Assembly (NCBI GenBank): GCA_019828545.1
Contig: JACVRA010000014.1
Coordinates: 1 to 64,000, forward strand
Reading direction: 5' to 3'
Source: Paracamarosporium sp. OC-R06-R3
Lineage: Eukaryota; Ascomycota; Dothideomycetes; Pleosporales; Didymosphaeriaceae
DNA length: 64,000 nt
The notes beneath the pieces were generated by a model. It saw nothing but the letters and a program-made list of their open reading frames with translations. It was not told the origin of the DNA and made no database searches. Positions 23,921 to 34,778 of this stretch are shown one piece after another. The stretch's first letter is position 1; each line of letters begins with the position of its first letter. The translations under genes were made by a program, and so were the position numbers.

Positions 23921-26102
23921 CTTGTTTACTTGGAAAGCCAATCAAATTCCATGTCTCCCGTAAATATACCTTGTGTCTGTTGTGCTTCGTGGCTTTCTCT
24001 GACTTCCCGCGCATAGACTTGACTGACGCCGATTGCTTGCACAAACAAAAAAATACCTGTTACCAATGTATGCAGCATTATACTATAGTATTCCGATTCA
24101 ACTTTGACTCGCCGGTATGGTACACTTAAGTCACGGCTGTGCCGGGGATCCTCCACATGAATCCACATCTCACACAAATTAACACCACACGTAAGTTCAC
24201 AATATTTAATGAGTCCCGTGTTATTTCATACATCCTGAGGTACCTCAAAGTACTATACGTTGTCAGAACTCTGCGCTATAAATACCATGTGCCCCCATTC
24301 AGAAGTTTATCCTTCAAAAAGCTTTTGCAGGACAATCGATATTCGAAGTCAACTAGCCATCACAATGCATACAAGTTGTTTCACTTCATGGATTTCGTGC
24401 TGTAGCATTTCACTTGTGCCAGCCTCCACAGTGATTTTTGCACGTTTGTGGATTTTCTATTTGTGGTGTGAAAGTGCGCACGTTACTTGAGACGAGTGTA
24501 TTCAGATTATGATGAGCACGATGGCAACATGGGAATTGAGTGCATGATCTAAATAGGGTAGGTACTAGATTAGCGTCACAGGGGTCAAAAATTGTGAACG
24601 TTCGATGTGGTGAGTTGAGTGATTGATTGGTCCACTCAGAGAGGCAGCATCGCTTCTAAAGCGGAGGCTACGGAAAGACTACTTGGAGTTATCCTCCTAC
24701 CTCCCTCCCATTTGGACATGCATATCCGTTCCCACGGATGCAATGTCCTACTGTCCTCGCCCAGTGATTTCCTTCTTTACCGCACTCATATCCCCGAAGA
24801 ACTCGCTACGATATCACCGAGACCATCCAACCATTATGAAACCTTTGACCCCGCACGTCTCTGATACTTCCCGCGTCGAACGTCTCCAGGTTGCAGTCTA
24901 CATTTATGGATGAACGACTTGCGTAGAGAGAACTGAAATCTGGTCTTGAGACTTGAATAGGTGATCCGAAGCTCTTGTCGATTGAACCGATACCCTTAGT
25001 GGATGATTCACACTTGTCAAGCTCCGCAATGGGTATCGCGTAGCGGTCGAGGTCCAGAACGTGATGTGCAGTCAATCTCTTTTTGCCTACCCCGGTGGAA
25101 CACAGTATCCTCGAGCCTTTGTCCTAGTAGTCGAAGAGCTAGCTGCTGTGTTGACCACTCTTCAAATTGTCCTTTAGTAGGCAGGTATGCTCCGGTGATT
25201 GGACCCTTCGTTTGTTGCGCAAGGTGGACGTATTGTCGACAAGGTTGGCTTTCTGGACAACGTCTTTCGGGGTATGCTTTGGACACTGACAGCGTGTTGA
25301 GGAGAAGATTGCATTGGTTGCAAGTCTTGTCAATGGGGGTTGGGACTGATTGTCGTTGTATGAAGGCAGCCGAAGTGTTTACATCGAAAAGCAGACTGAG
25401 AAGCACGGTCGAGGTTGTTGTCTAACACAAAGTCAGCATGAGGAAAGAAAACAAGATAAGCCTTGAGAATGCAAGGCACATCCACCGTGTAGGTGTATCA
25501 CGTACCAAGTATCGACCCGAGTGACTCATCCCTCTCTTCAGCTACTGACGCGTTGCCGTTCCTACGGCATGATTGGTGATTGCACTGATGCGACCGGACT
25601 TCTTCAATGCAAGATGGTCGGTGTTGAAGAGTAGGGAATCTACTTTTATGGATCCATCGATGAAGCTGTTCAGGCTTGGAGCATGCGCTAAATCCTAAGG
25701 CCCGTCTTGAATAACTTGCGCGAGACATTCATCTTCCGGCTTGCGAATTCGGTGGCTTCAGCTTTTGTATTGAACGAGGATATTGTGGAGGAAAGACGAG
25801 CTGGAGAATGTAGGCTCAGGTGATTGAGAGATGGACGACACGTGAGGCTGGAACGGCACAGAGCGTGACAGATATCACCATGAAGATCTTAGTTGTCTTC
25901 TTGACCTCCATGGTGAGTCGCAGGCCATGCGAACTTGCTTGCTGGCTGCATGCGTCCAGTGTTAAGACGCTGCTTTACGGGTTGCAGCCTTCTCGAGGTC
26001 ATTGGATCCAGCTGGGATAGCTCGTTCTCTTCGCAGGATTGGTGTAGAGCTATCCGTCTCAAATTCGTGATGTGCTGGACAGCTGATAAGTAACACCGCG
26101 GG
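23921..26102. other. AT-rich to mixed intergenic, no supported gene
   Basis: Contains only short frames. A minus-strand ATG at 25911 opens a hydrophobic leader (MEVKKTTKIFMVISVTLCA), and frames to its left carry scattered Cys, but they cannot be joined without stops. A plus-strand ATG at 25879 also starts a leader-like peptide and reaches a GTGAGT donor with no convincing second exon. Confidence 0.4.
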
Positions 26103-26375
26103 GATGGAGACGGCAGAAAGTTTGTCGAATGGTTGCGTTTGATACTGTGTTGCTGGAACCCGAGTGGATTCAGGTACACATACGCGCATCTGGTGAGTGG
26201 CGTTTCCAGATGGTTGCTCAGCTCTTCCGTTCGGGTGCTTGAAGAGCGAGAATCGGGTGATCGATCGAAATAACAACTTGATGTTCGCCTATTAACTATG
26301 GATGGTCAAATCGCGCGCATGGAGGCGATAGAAAGTTTGTCGGTTGCAGTGCAGAGTATTTTCTGGGTGCAACCT

Positions 26376-26567
26376 GGGTCATCTTGAGACTGTAAAGGTC
26401 GTCTCCTAACTATGGAAGGGTCGTTTTAAAACTGTAAACAGGGTCATCTTTTAACTATGGAAGGGTCATCTTGTCGCTGTATCCTGGGTTATCTTGGATC
26501 ATCTGGAGACTGTAAGAAGGGTCATGCTGTAACTATGGAAGGGGTTATTCTGAGACTGTAAGACGGG
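26376..26567 (+). repeat. Degenerate tandem array, unit about 22-23 bp
   Basis: Around eight units of the form GGGTCATCTT..AACTATGGAA or GGGTCATCTT..GACTGTAA stand side by side. Two unit types alternate (ending ACTATGGAAG or ACTGTAA). It lies inside the larger repeat field. Confidence 0.8.
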
Positions 26568-27798
26568 ACCACTTATCGTTCGTGGCGTTCGAGCCGCTTG
26601 AACGAGAATGTCTTCCGTATGGGGGCGACAGAATGTCTGTTGCGTGTTTGCGCTAGTCTGCATCGTGTGGTACATTCAAATCTTCTTTTCGGTAGCAAGA
26701 ATGTGAGGTGAATGAAGACTTTCGCGCAGTGAAGGCGTTTATCGAGTAAAGACCGTAGAAAGAGTTCCACAAGTTCCGACAGGTTTCGATAGCTTGTCGG
26801 TTTGTTGAAAAAAGTTGGTCAGTGAGTAGGTAAAAGGCTCCCCTAGAGCGCCGCGAGCATGGAGGCAGCAGAAAGCTTGTCGTGGGTAGAAGTGCCATCA
26901 GAAGGTTCAAAACGTGAGGAATATGATCGGCTTGTTTCCGCAGGTGATCCGAGGCCCGTTCCGAGGACGGGGACAAGATTGAGCTCGGAAGCTTCCAATA
27001 TCTTGGATGGTCTTCTGACAGTTGATTCATAGCCCAAGAATCACCAGAGTCTTCGTAGTCTTGTCATCAGATCTCGTCATGACACTTTCATATGTGATTG
27101 CCTAGGTGTTTCCGCTGTGGCTTGTCAAGAATGCGGTTGATGATATAGCGGCGTAGTCTTTCGTCGACGAAGTCGTTGGTTGAATCGGGATCCTTATTCA
27201 ACTGAACATTGTCGGGTGGAACTTCCTCGTAAGATTCCGTGTTGGTCACGGCGTCAACTTCCGGTTTCAGGACAATCGTGGGATGTTTGTGTAGGTTCAA
27301 TGAAGCAGGCTTGAAGTGCATGACAGAAATTACTTGGTGAATCTTTGTATGCGATGGCGACCGCGATAGAAAGCTTATCGGTTGCTGGAGGATTTTGTAA
27401 ATGTAGAAGGGGACCACCCTAGCCCGTGACATCGTAGTCATCGAACTGAAACATCGTTCGCATGGAGACGATAGAAAGCTTGTCGGGTGTCGCACGCACG
27501 GAGGCGACAGAAAGCTTGCCGAATACCAATTTCACACATGAACCTGGAGTACGAACCTACGCGTCCAGTGAGGGGGGGGTTTCTAAGCTTTGCTCGGCTC
27601 TCGCGTCTAAGTGTGGAAAAGGTAGGCGAAGTACCAGATAGTGGAACAATCTTGCGATTGGGCGGAAGAGAATGTTGAATTGCCTTTGAATGTAGGCGAC
27701 CTGGGCGTACAAAGATACGTGGAAAGCTTGTCGGATATCGCACGCACGGAGGCGATAGAAAGCCTGTCGCAGAATGTTGTAAATGTAGAAAGGGATAA

Positions 27799-27949
27799 GG
27801 GGACCACCCATCGTCCGTGACGCTCCCGTCACGCAAACGAAAAACATCGCGCGCAAGGAGGCGATAGAAAGCTTGTCAATTGCAGAGGAATTTGTGAATG
27901 AATATGGGGACCACCCATCGTCCGTGACGCTCCCGTCACGCAAACGAAA
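27799..27949 (+). repeat. 44-bp perfect direct repeat containing a hairpin
   Basis: Two copies start at 27799 and 27906, 107 bp apart. Each contains CGTGACG-CTCC-CGTCACG (27816-27833 and 27923-27940), a perfect 7-bp inverted repeat with a 4-base loop. A diverged third relative (GGGGACCACCC) lies near 27410. Each copy is followed by a copy of the 24-bp motif, so the true unit is about 107 bp. Confidence 0.85.
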
Positions 27950-28171
27950 ACGCACGCATGGAGGCGTAGAAAGCTTGTCGAACCGCCGCGCTCAGGCGAC
28001 GACCAGTTAACCGACTGTTCGCGGGACCAAGGTGAGGTAGCGGAGGCAAGAAGGGAAGGAGGCGAGCGGGCGGGCCGTACTTATACCGTATTGTGCGGGG
28101 CGGCAAACGCTCGTTACACGTGACTCACCTAGGTAATTGTAACGGTGGCGGTACGGGGAGAGTGAGAGTGA

Positions 28172-28199
<28 letters not shown>
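28172..28199. repeat. (GA)n microsatellite
   Basis: About 14 GA dinucleotides just downstream of the stop of the FAH-family gene. Confidence 0.95.
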
Positions 28200-28202
<3 letters not shown>

Positions 28203-28272
28203 CCCGCTCACCTAGCAACCTTTCTTTTGTGCTCGGAGATTCGCATCTGGATAGCTGTACATTTTACTTTGT

Positions 28273-29472
28273 CTACTCGAATTTGATCGTGTTGATCAAG
28301 CTTCCTATGCCCTCGACGTAGATTTCTACTTCGTCCCCGTCTTTCACGAAGCCTTTTGGTTCCTGGCGAAAGTTAGCATGTATACTCCAGTAGGCAGTTC
28401 GTCTGCTCTCGGCTTCCGTCCACAATAACGAATTCACGTAGACCATCTTTTGCCTCATGCAGCTTAACAGAAAACCCCAATCCCAACCCCCAAAGAAAAC
28501 CCAAAAACTCACCATAAAAACACCCACCCCCGACGGCGTCCCCGTCATAATGCACGTCCCCGACACCAACGTCGTCCCCCTACTCAAATGCTCGACAATC
28601 TTCCCCACACTCCAAATCATATCATCAGTGCCCGTCTCCTGCCTCTTCTCCCCATTGACCTTGGTCCAATACCGGATCCCATTCGGATCGCCGCCAATCG
28701 CCTTCTGGCTCGCAATGCACGGCCCCACAGGCGCAAACCCATCGAAGCTCTTCGCATACCCAAACTGCCCGCCGCTCACGCTCGCCGGGAGCTGGAAGTT
28801 GCGCGCCGAGACGTCGTTGCCTACCGTGTAGCCCAGGACGTAGTCTGCGTAGTCATCTGCTTTTACGTTTTTGGCGGTCTTGCCGATGACGATGGTGAGC
28901 TCGCCTTCGTAGTCGAGTTGCGATTGGCAGTCTGGGTGGACCGATATCTGCGCGAAGGGGCCAGAGAGCGCGGTGGGTGGCTTCATGAAGATGGTTGGGT
29001 GGGTTGGGATGGGCAGGTTTCCTTCTTCGGCGTGCTGCTTGTAGTTTAGGCCTACGCAGAGGAAGATGGGCGTTGAGGGGAGGGGGGGAAGTAGCTTTTT
29101 TATCGACGCGGAGACGGATGTTTTGGTGAAGCCGGTTGAGATGCTGCCTTCCAGGACGCTGACTTTCCTCCCCACGCCCCCATCCCGCCCAACCTCGTCG
29201 CTCCCGAAATCCCCCCATTGGACTCGTCCCTCCTCATCCTCGAACCTGATCAACCGCTCAAACGACATGTTTGCTCTCTCTGTGCTGAATCTGCGTATTC
29301 CTCTCCCTAACTCTTTCACTATCTCTTTCTTACTGCTGAAGAAGACTTGTGGTCTCGACGATGCTATGTACGTAGACGTAGACGTACACGCGAGGGATTT
29401 TGTTTTGAATTGTGAGAGTGATGATGGACGAACCAGAGACGAATGGAAACGCAAATGGGGAATGGGGAGCAT
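28273..29472 (-). CDS. Fumarylacetoacetate hydrolase (FAH) family protein, probably mitochondrial
   Basis: The minus-strand exons are 28513-29472 and 28273-28362, with an intron at 28363-28512 (GTGAGT..CGCCAG, branch GCTAAC). The intron is 150 nt and free of stops, so it can be misread as coding. The family cleaves C-C bonds or decarboxylates/tautomerises 2-oxo acids with Mg2+. Family blocks are present: CVGLNYKQHAEE, DYEGELTIVIGK (metal-binding acidic residues), GNDVSARNFQ, KSFDGFAPVGP and MTGTPSGVGVFM, then DGDEVEIYVEGIGSL. From the ATG at 29472 the protein has 349 residues with a Ser/Arg-rich leader ending RRFSTERAN, like a mitochondrial presequence. A second ATG at 29268 (MSFERLIRF, 281 residues) matches the usual family start, and the frame is also open from 29610. 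The exact substrate cannot be told. Confidence 0.88.
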   Translation of the reverse strand: MLPIPHLRFHSSLVRPSSLSQFKTKSLACTSTSTYIASSRPQVFFSSKKEIVKELGRGIRRFSTERANMSFERLIRFEDEEGRVQWGDFGSDEVGRDGGVGRKVSVLEGSISTGFTKTSVSASIKKLLPPLPSTPIFLCVGLNYKQHAEEGNLPIPTHPTIFMKPPTALSGPFAQISVHPDCQSQLDYEGELTIVIGKTAKNVKADDYADYVLGYTVGNDVSARNFQLPASVSGGQFGYAKSFDGFAPVGPCIASQKAIGGDPNGIRYWTKVNGEKRQETGTDDMIWSVGKIVEHLSRGTTLVSGTCIMTGTPSGVGVFMVSFWVFFGGWDWGFLLSCMRQKMVYVNSLLWTEAESRRTAYWSIHANFRQEPKGFVKDGDEVEIYVEGIGSLINTIKFE

Positions 29473-29859
29473 GATACGATGCCGTGCAGCAGCGGCAGCG
29501 CATATGTATGTGGATGGGACGACTAGCCAGGGTGCCGCGAGGTCGGAAGGGCCCCACGTAGGCTGCGTACGGAGCGGTGGGGTACGGCCGGTAGGTAGTC
29601 GGGTCGGCATTTGGACGCCGGCCGACGGGCGCAGGACGCGTCGTACATTGTAGGTATGTGCTCGGGTGCTGATTTGGTGCCGAGGCCATGTACGATGTGA
29701 TTAGTGAGTGTAGAGATTGGAAAATGTGTGGTGGTTTGGGCAATTGGATTTGAGGAGATTGGATAGTCGCTTTGGATTGGGTGTGGATATCTAAACTACG
29801 TTGTACGGAATCGTGGCCGCTGAGGCGGTTGGGTATTCAAATGCGTGCTCTATCGTAGA

Positions 29860-31429
29860 CTATCCTGTCATCTCTACGTCCCCGTTCCCATTCGCATTCG
29901 GCGCTTCATCAGGGGTATCAAGTTTGCTCAGGCAGCCCGGGCAATTATGCAGCACCATGTGGCAGAACATGTCGCAGTCGATGCAGAAGTGGCTCTCGCA
30001 CACCCTGCACTCGTACCGCGCGCTCTCACTCGCCCGCTGCACCTCGCTGTCTTCCTCGTCTGACTGTGTCTGTCCTCTGCCCTCGCCGTTAGCTCTCCCC
30101 CCGCCGTCGAGCTCTTCTGCTGGCGGCACCTCCGGGAATGTAGACAGACACGCGAGACACGCCTTCGTGCCCTTCTCGCGCGCCCGCTGCCAGCTTACCT
30201 CCGCCCAGTTGCGTAGCGGAAACAGGTGGTGGTAGCTCCGCGCGAGATGCGTGGAGAGGAGCAGCGTGAGCTGGCAGCTGGGACATGTAACGGGGAGACT
30301 GCACACCTTTGCGCTGCACCGAGAGCACGTGTAGCCACCAGTAGTCAAGATACCATGGCAGGCGCACATGGTCGGGGAGTCTTCTACGACGCGCGACGGG
30401 AAGCCCATCATCATGAGGGCGGCGGCGTTCTCCGGGGGCGCGACCTCCTGCGCGCTCTTCGTCGCGCGGACAACTGGCGGCGTGGTCGTCGCGAGGAGTA
30501 GCTCCCGCAGGAGCTCCTGGTCCGTCGCGACGACGTACTCGCTTTCGTCGCCGGCGTTCGTGCGGCTGACGATCTCGGTGCAGATCTTGAGGCGCGCGCT
30601 CATGCCGATGACGCTCGCGCGAATGCGGTCGCGCACGCAGGCGCGGATTGTCTGGTGGATGTCTCCCGGGTCGAGCGAGAGCAGCGATCCGAAGACGATG
30701 ATGACCTCTCGGGTGCCGTGGCTCGGAGTGTGGTACAGCGTTGCGCGCGCCAGCTCGAGTGCGTTCTGCAGGCTAGGTGACCCCTTGGGCTCTTTGGAGA
30801 AGTCCTGCGGGTTCAGCGGCGTGCGCAGCCCTTGTATCGCGGCGACATGCTCTGTAGGGTTCCCTGAGAGCTCTGACACCCGGATGCAGAGCCCGTCGTG
30901 CATGCCGAGGACGCTCATCTGCGAAATGGGGTTCTGCTCGAAGAACTCGCGCACGTACTCCTGCGCATACTGTATCATGGCGTGGAAGCGCGTCGGTCGC
31001 ATGTCCTTCTCCAGCATGGCCTCGGAGAGATCGAGCACGAGGACAACGTGCCGTATTATACCGCGCTGAAAGGGCTTCGTATCCTTGCGCAACCTTTACA
31101 CCGAGCACTCAGTGTCAACGCTGCCCAAAAGCACAGAGGCGCGCAGCCTGTACGTACCTCTTGCGCTTGCGCTCCTCCTCCATCTGCTGTATGCTCTTCT
31201 CCGGCACATCATTGTCTTCTATCTCTTCAAACGTGGGTATGTATTCTTCTTCTGAGGAGTCGTCGCCCTTGCGCTCCCACGCCTGCGTCTTCCGTTCGGC
31301 CCTCTTCGCCTGCTGCTGCTGCGCTTGTATGATGCTTCTTGCAGCTGCGGCGCTGGAGCCGCCCTTGGGCCCTACATACTCGTCGTCGGAGCCGCTGAAG
31401 TCGGACCCTGAGTAGTCTGAGCCCGACAT
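29860..31429 (-). CDS. SSL1: TFIIH core subunit Ssl1 (p44)
   Basis: Ssl1 is the TFIIH core subunit that activates the Rad3/XPD helicase in transcription and nucleotide excision repair. Two exons (31158-31429, 29860-31093; intron 31094-31157) give 501 residues. The first 90 residues are acidic and Ser-rich, then basic. The von Willebrand A-like domain starts after RGIIRHVVLVLDLSEAM (about residue 101) and runs to about 280. A C4 zinc motif (CACHG...CSRC) follows near 333. The C-terminal C4C4 RING-type finger at about 449-476 has CRVC, CIDCDMFC and CPGC. An acidic low-complexity insert (GEGRGQTQSDEEDSE) separates the zinc modules. The splice was placed so that KRKR continues to LRKDTKPFQRG, as in the family. 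Confidence 0.94.
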
Positions 31430-32138
31430 CGTGAGTGTGAATCGCGGGTCGCAGTCGGTGCGGAAAGGCGGCGGCGTTCACAGGGTTGTCTGTCGCACCG
31501 CCTGTGCGGCGTTCCAGAAGGTCGAAGACAAGCTGTCAAGTATCTGGTCGACGCGCTTTCGGTGGTGGCGTGGGGTGGAACGTCGACAAGTCGATTGGCG
31601 GCCTCTTCGAGTTTCGCGGTGGCCTTGCGTGATTGTTTTACTTGACCGGTGAGACACGGTATTTTGTAGATTTCTCATCAACAGGCGAGCGGAGAACGGA
31701 TCGAAGGATTGTGGAGATTTACGCTTGCTCTCAGTGGCGTGCATCACCTACCCGCACCCACAAGGCTGGAACGCATGAGCACGTGATGCGCTCCTCACGC
31801 GTCAGCCGGGATTGTCAGAACGTTAAAGGTTATTCTTCCGCTAATGCACATGTGGTCCCGGAAACCAGCGAGCCATTTTGAAGGATGAAAGTTTCGGTTA
31901 CCAGTGTAAGCCTGGCAACGACTCTACGTAATTATACCAACAACAAACAGAGGTAACGACATTTTCAGCCATTACCTAGATTCAAGCTACATTATGTGTA
32001 CATCGTAAATCGGGCGCTCGTGACGTCCTTAATATCCTCCAAGCTGGTATAATGCTATGCTGGAAAATCATAAAACATTACATATCGCCAACGCCATTCG
32101 TTTCCTTGTTTAATATATTACCTCCACTCTCGTCGCTT
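31430..32138. other. Intergenic (Ssl1 promoter, Chs7-like 3' flank)
   Basis: The Ssl1 start lies on the left and the stop of the next minus-strand gene on the right. No further coding sequence seen. Confidence 0.6.
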
Positions 32139-33347
32139 TCACGAATAGCTTCCGGTTCCTCCCACACCGGGAGTTGGCCAGTCGTCTTCGGTGATGCTCG
32201 ACCAGAACACCCAGATCATTACAACAGCAAGTAACGTAAATAAGGTTTCGAACAGGCCTCCGTTAATCTTCCCGTCTGTGCCACTGCAGATGTGCACGCT
32301 AATGACGTACTGGAAGACCTGTCCGATTGCGAAGAGAATGACTGCAGTGATGAGATAGGCTGGAGACTGTTAGCGGTGGTGCAGTAAACCTCGAAGAGAT
32401 ACATACCCATCGGTTTCTTCTCTCCGAGTACACGAACGACAAGGAACGTCTCCAGGCAGAAAAAGATGAACATGAAGACCAGAGGTACCAGTTGGTAAAG
32501 GGTATACAGTGAGTAGCTGCGATTGTTGTCGAGCGTGTCGTCGAAGAAACCGGTCCAACTGAATCCTGTGTCAAGCGCAATGTATCCGGTTCCGATGAAG
32601 AGAACCGCAGCGGACACGAGAATAAGACCGACAGACAAAGCAGTGCCATCGTCGAGCAATTGGTACCCGACAAGACCGTTGAGCATGAGAATCCAGGAGG
32701 TCGCAACAATGGCAGCGATGTGTACAGCAACGAAGGCCTAGTTTTGTTAGTCGCGAATAGGCTCGAGAGGTAGCCAAACATACCTTCCGCACTGCGCCAT
32801 CGAGGGGGAAGCCGCCGACTGTGAAGATCTCGCAGATGGAGATTATTATATAACCGATCAGAAACAATTGCATCTCCCTAATCCAAGTCAGTCCAGTGTC
32901 GCATGTGCAGGGGTTCTGTGACAACGCACCTCCTTCCTACAGCTGCCTTCTTTCTTTCAGACCTCCATAGAAGGAACAAGGTGGAGAGGATCGCTATGCC
33001 GCATAGTAGTATGGAGCCTGTTCCTGTCAATGGCGGTTCGATTAATGCGGTCGTGGAACTGACCTAAATTCGCGAGTACTCTATCATTCGACAATGTGAT
33101 GCCTTGCAATTCGCAGCCACCCCATCCTGTTCCCTGCCTCGTGGGTGCTTGGTTAAAGAGCTGTCGCGGGAAACATTAGCAACGGGACACGGGGCGCAGT
33201 CGCGGCGCAATGTCAAGACAGGACGTACATAGCACACTGCAGCGGGTTAGTAAACAAACTTCAACAACAATAGTCAGGCGCAATGCATACCTGGTAAGGT
33301 TGACCAAAGATTTCCGCTATCGCGACAGAAGGTGTCGAAGTAGCCAT
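32139..33347 (-). CDS. CHS7: Chs7-family chitin synthase export chaperone
   Basis: Chs7 proteins are ER-resident multi-span proteins needed for ER exit of chitin synthase (Chs3 in yeast). Six exons (33291-33347, 33064-33160, 32930-33023, 32784-32877, 32407-32737, 32139-32359) give 297 residues. Introns are 130, 40, 52, 46 and 47 nt. The N-terminus is short and soluble with a Cys (GWGGCELQG). About seven membrane segments follow, including SILLCGIAILSTLFLLW, FLIGYIIISICEIF, TSWILMLNGLVGYQL, VFMFIFFCLETFLVV and TLLAVVMIWVFW. The block MLNGLVGYQLLDDGT and the acidic end SSITEDDW match the family. Paralogues of Chs7 exist in filamentous fungi, so the exact member is uncertain. Confidence 0.88.
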
Positions 33348-34778
33348 AGCGCGACATGGCTGAGCAGGTTGGTGGGCGCCTGGGGCGCAACGACGCTTCG
33401 CAGAGGGATGTCTTTGTATGGCAGTTGGCAGAGGGTCGCGCGACGCGAGGCTGCGGTGCGGCGGGCTCAATGGGGTAATGATAGTGAAGGAGGAGAGGAG
33501 ATCAGTGACGAGGCTCAACGAGGCTCGCGGCAGTGGCCGTGGCTGGTTTTGAAACAGGATATTGTTGGCTGGGCACAGGGTGCAGGGAGGTCGGCTGCGG
33601 AGCGCTAACGGGTGCAACGCTTCACGCTATAACGCAACAGTGTCGACGGCGAGGGCTGGCGGTTTGTAGCAACCGCTCGGCTCGTGAAAGACTCGGTGGT
33701 GCAAGAGACGGCGCGCAGCATGGAGCGAGGAAGGGCAGCTTGGATGCAGCGCCCGGCAGACAAATTGCATCGCCGGCGAGCTGCCCAATCAGGCGCGGGC
33801 TGCTAGCCGGATCCAGAGAAAGGGGGGCCGTGCAGGCCAGAGGCGTGATGCATGCATTGCGAGCGCCCTCGCAGATCTCGTGTCGCGGCGACGGATGGCA
33901 GGGCCATGTCTCGCGCATCCGTGGGCGACACATGGCCGGCCGTGTCGGGCGTGGCCGGCGTCGCTGTGTTGTTGTTTTATTGCTGTGGTGATGATGACCT
34001 CACGCGGTGGACCTCGGTGCGCGGATCGCTCGCTAGCACGCCTAGCTGCAAAGACACTCACTGTCCATGCCGTGTCGCGAGGGCCTCCCTTTGACGATGC
34101 GCGACCCCGCAGCACAGATTGCAACCTCAGGCGTGAAGCTGTTTGTTTGGCCGGATATGTCACCTGTCGAGACAAGGCAGAGGAGTGGAGTGGAGTGGAT
34201 GCTGGCCATGTTTCTGCCATGAAAGAACCAACCGCCTATGTGACCAGGACAGTGACCAAGCATCCAACACACTCTCATTCGCCCACGCTCCAGCATCGTC
34301 GTCCGTCTCGCTCGCATAGCACACATTCACCCTGCAACGGTCAACATGTCAGGTATATCCAGGTCGCTGGGCTGGGCTGGTCGGTTCCGCGGTTCGAGGC
34401 GCTAGGGTCCATCAGGAACTGGAACGCAGCCTGTCCACAAGTCCACATTCACGTGCCCACGATGCCCACGCGGGGGAACTGCCATTCCAATCACCCGAAT
34501 TCGGTGTCTCCCGTCGTCGCGTCTGGTGGAGCCCGCTGCAGCGCTGCATTGTCCAGCGTCATCGCCGCCGTGCACAAAGCCTCGCGCTGCTGCTCTTATC
34601 GCGGCTCAGCGAATCGGTCCGGGCCTTGGCGCGAATCAGGGAGCTGCCATCGCATGCATCTGCAGTCTGCTCCTCTTCTGATCACGAAGCTGTGGCACCC
34701 TGTCCCCACTCCCGCTTATTCCCCAATGTGACCGACTTGACCGCCTACACTATCTGTTCCTTGCCTCTGGTCCGGTGA
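33348..34778. other. Intergenic between divergent genes
   Basis: Probably the shared promoter region of the Chs7-like gene and the sugar transporter, plus the missing first exon of the latter. A long plus frame (33880-34731) is Arg/His/Ser-rich with no domain and no splice to the transporter frame, so I leave it out. Confidence 0.5.

Larger units (their letters stand above)
26103..27980 (+). repeat. Dispersed array of a 24-bp motif, about ten copies
   Basis: The motif ATGGAGGCGATAGAAAGCTTGTCG and variants recur in one orientation at 26103, 26319, 26859, 27354, 27462, 27499, 27746, 27854 and 27958. More diverged copies lie at 26619, 26783 and 27721. The copies differ by a few bases and spacing is irregular. 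Reading the other strand gives repeated DKLSIASMRA-like peptides in several broken frames. No transposon ends or open protein are visible. I read it as a decayed minisatellite or the footprint of an amplified element. Confidence 0.8.

Noticed and set aside
33880..34731. 283-codon frame upstream of the sugar transporter
   Set aside because: Low-complexity basic composition, no domain, and I found no splice linking it to the transporter frame.
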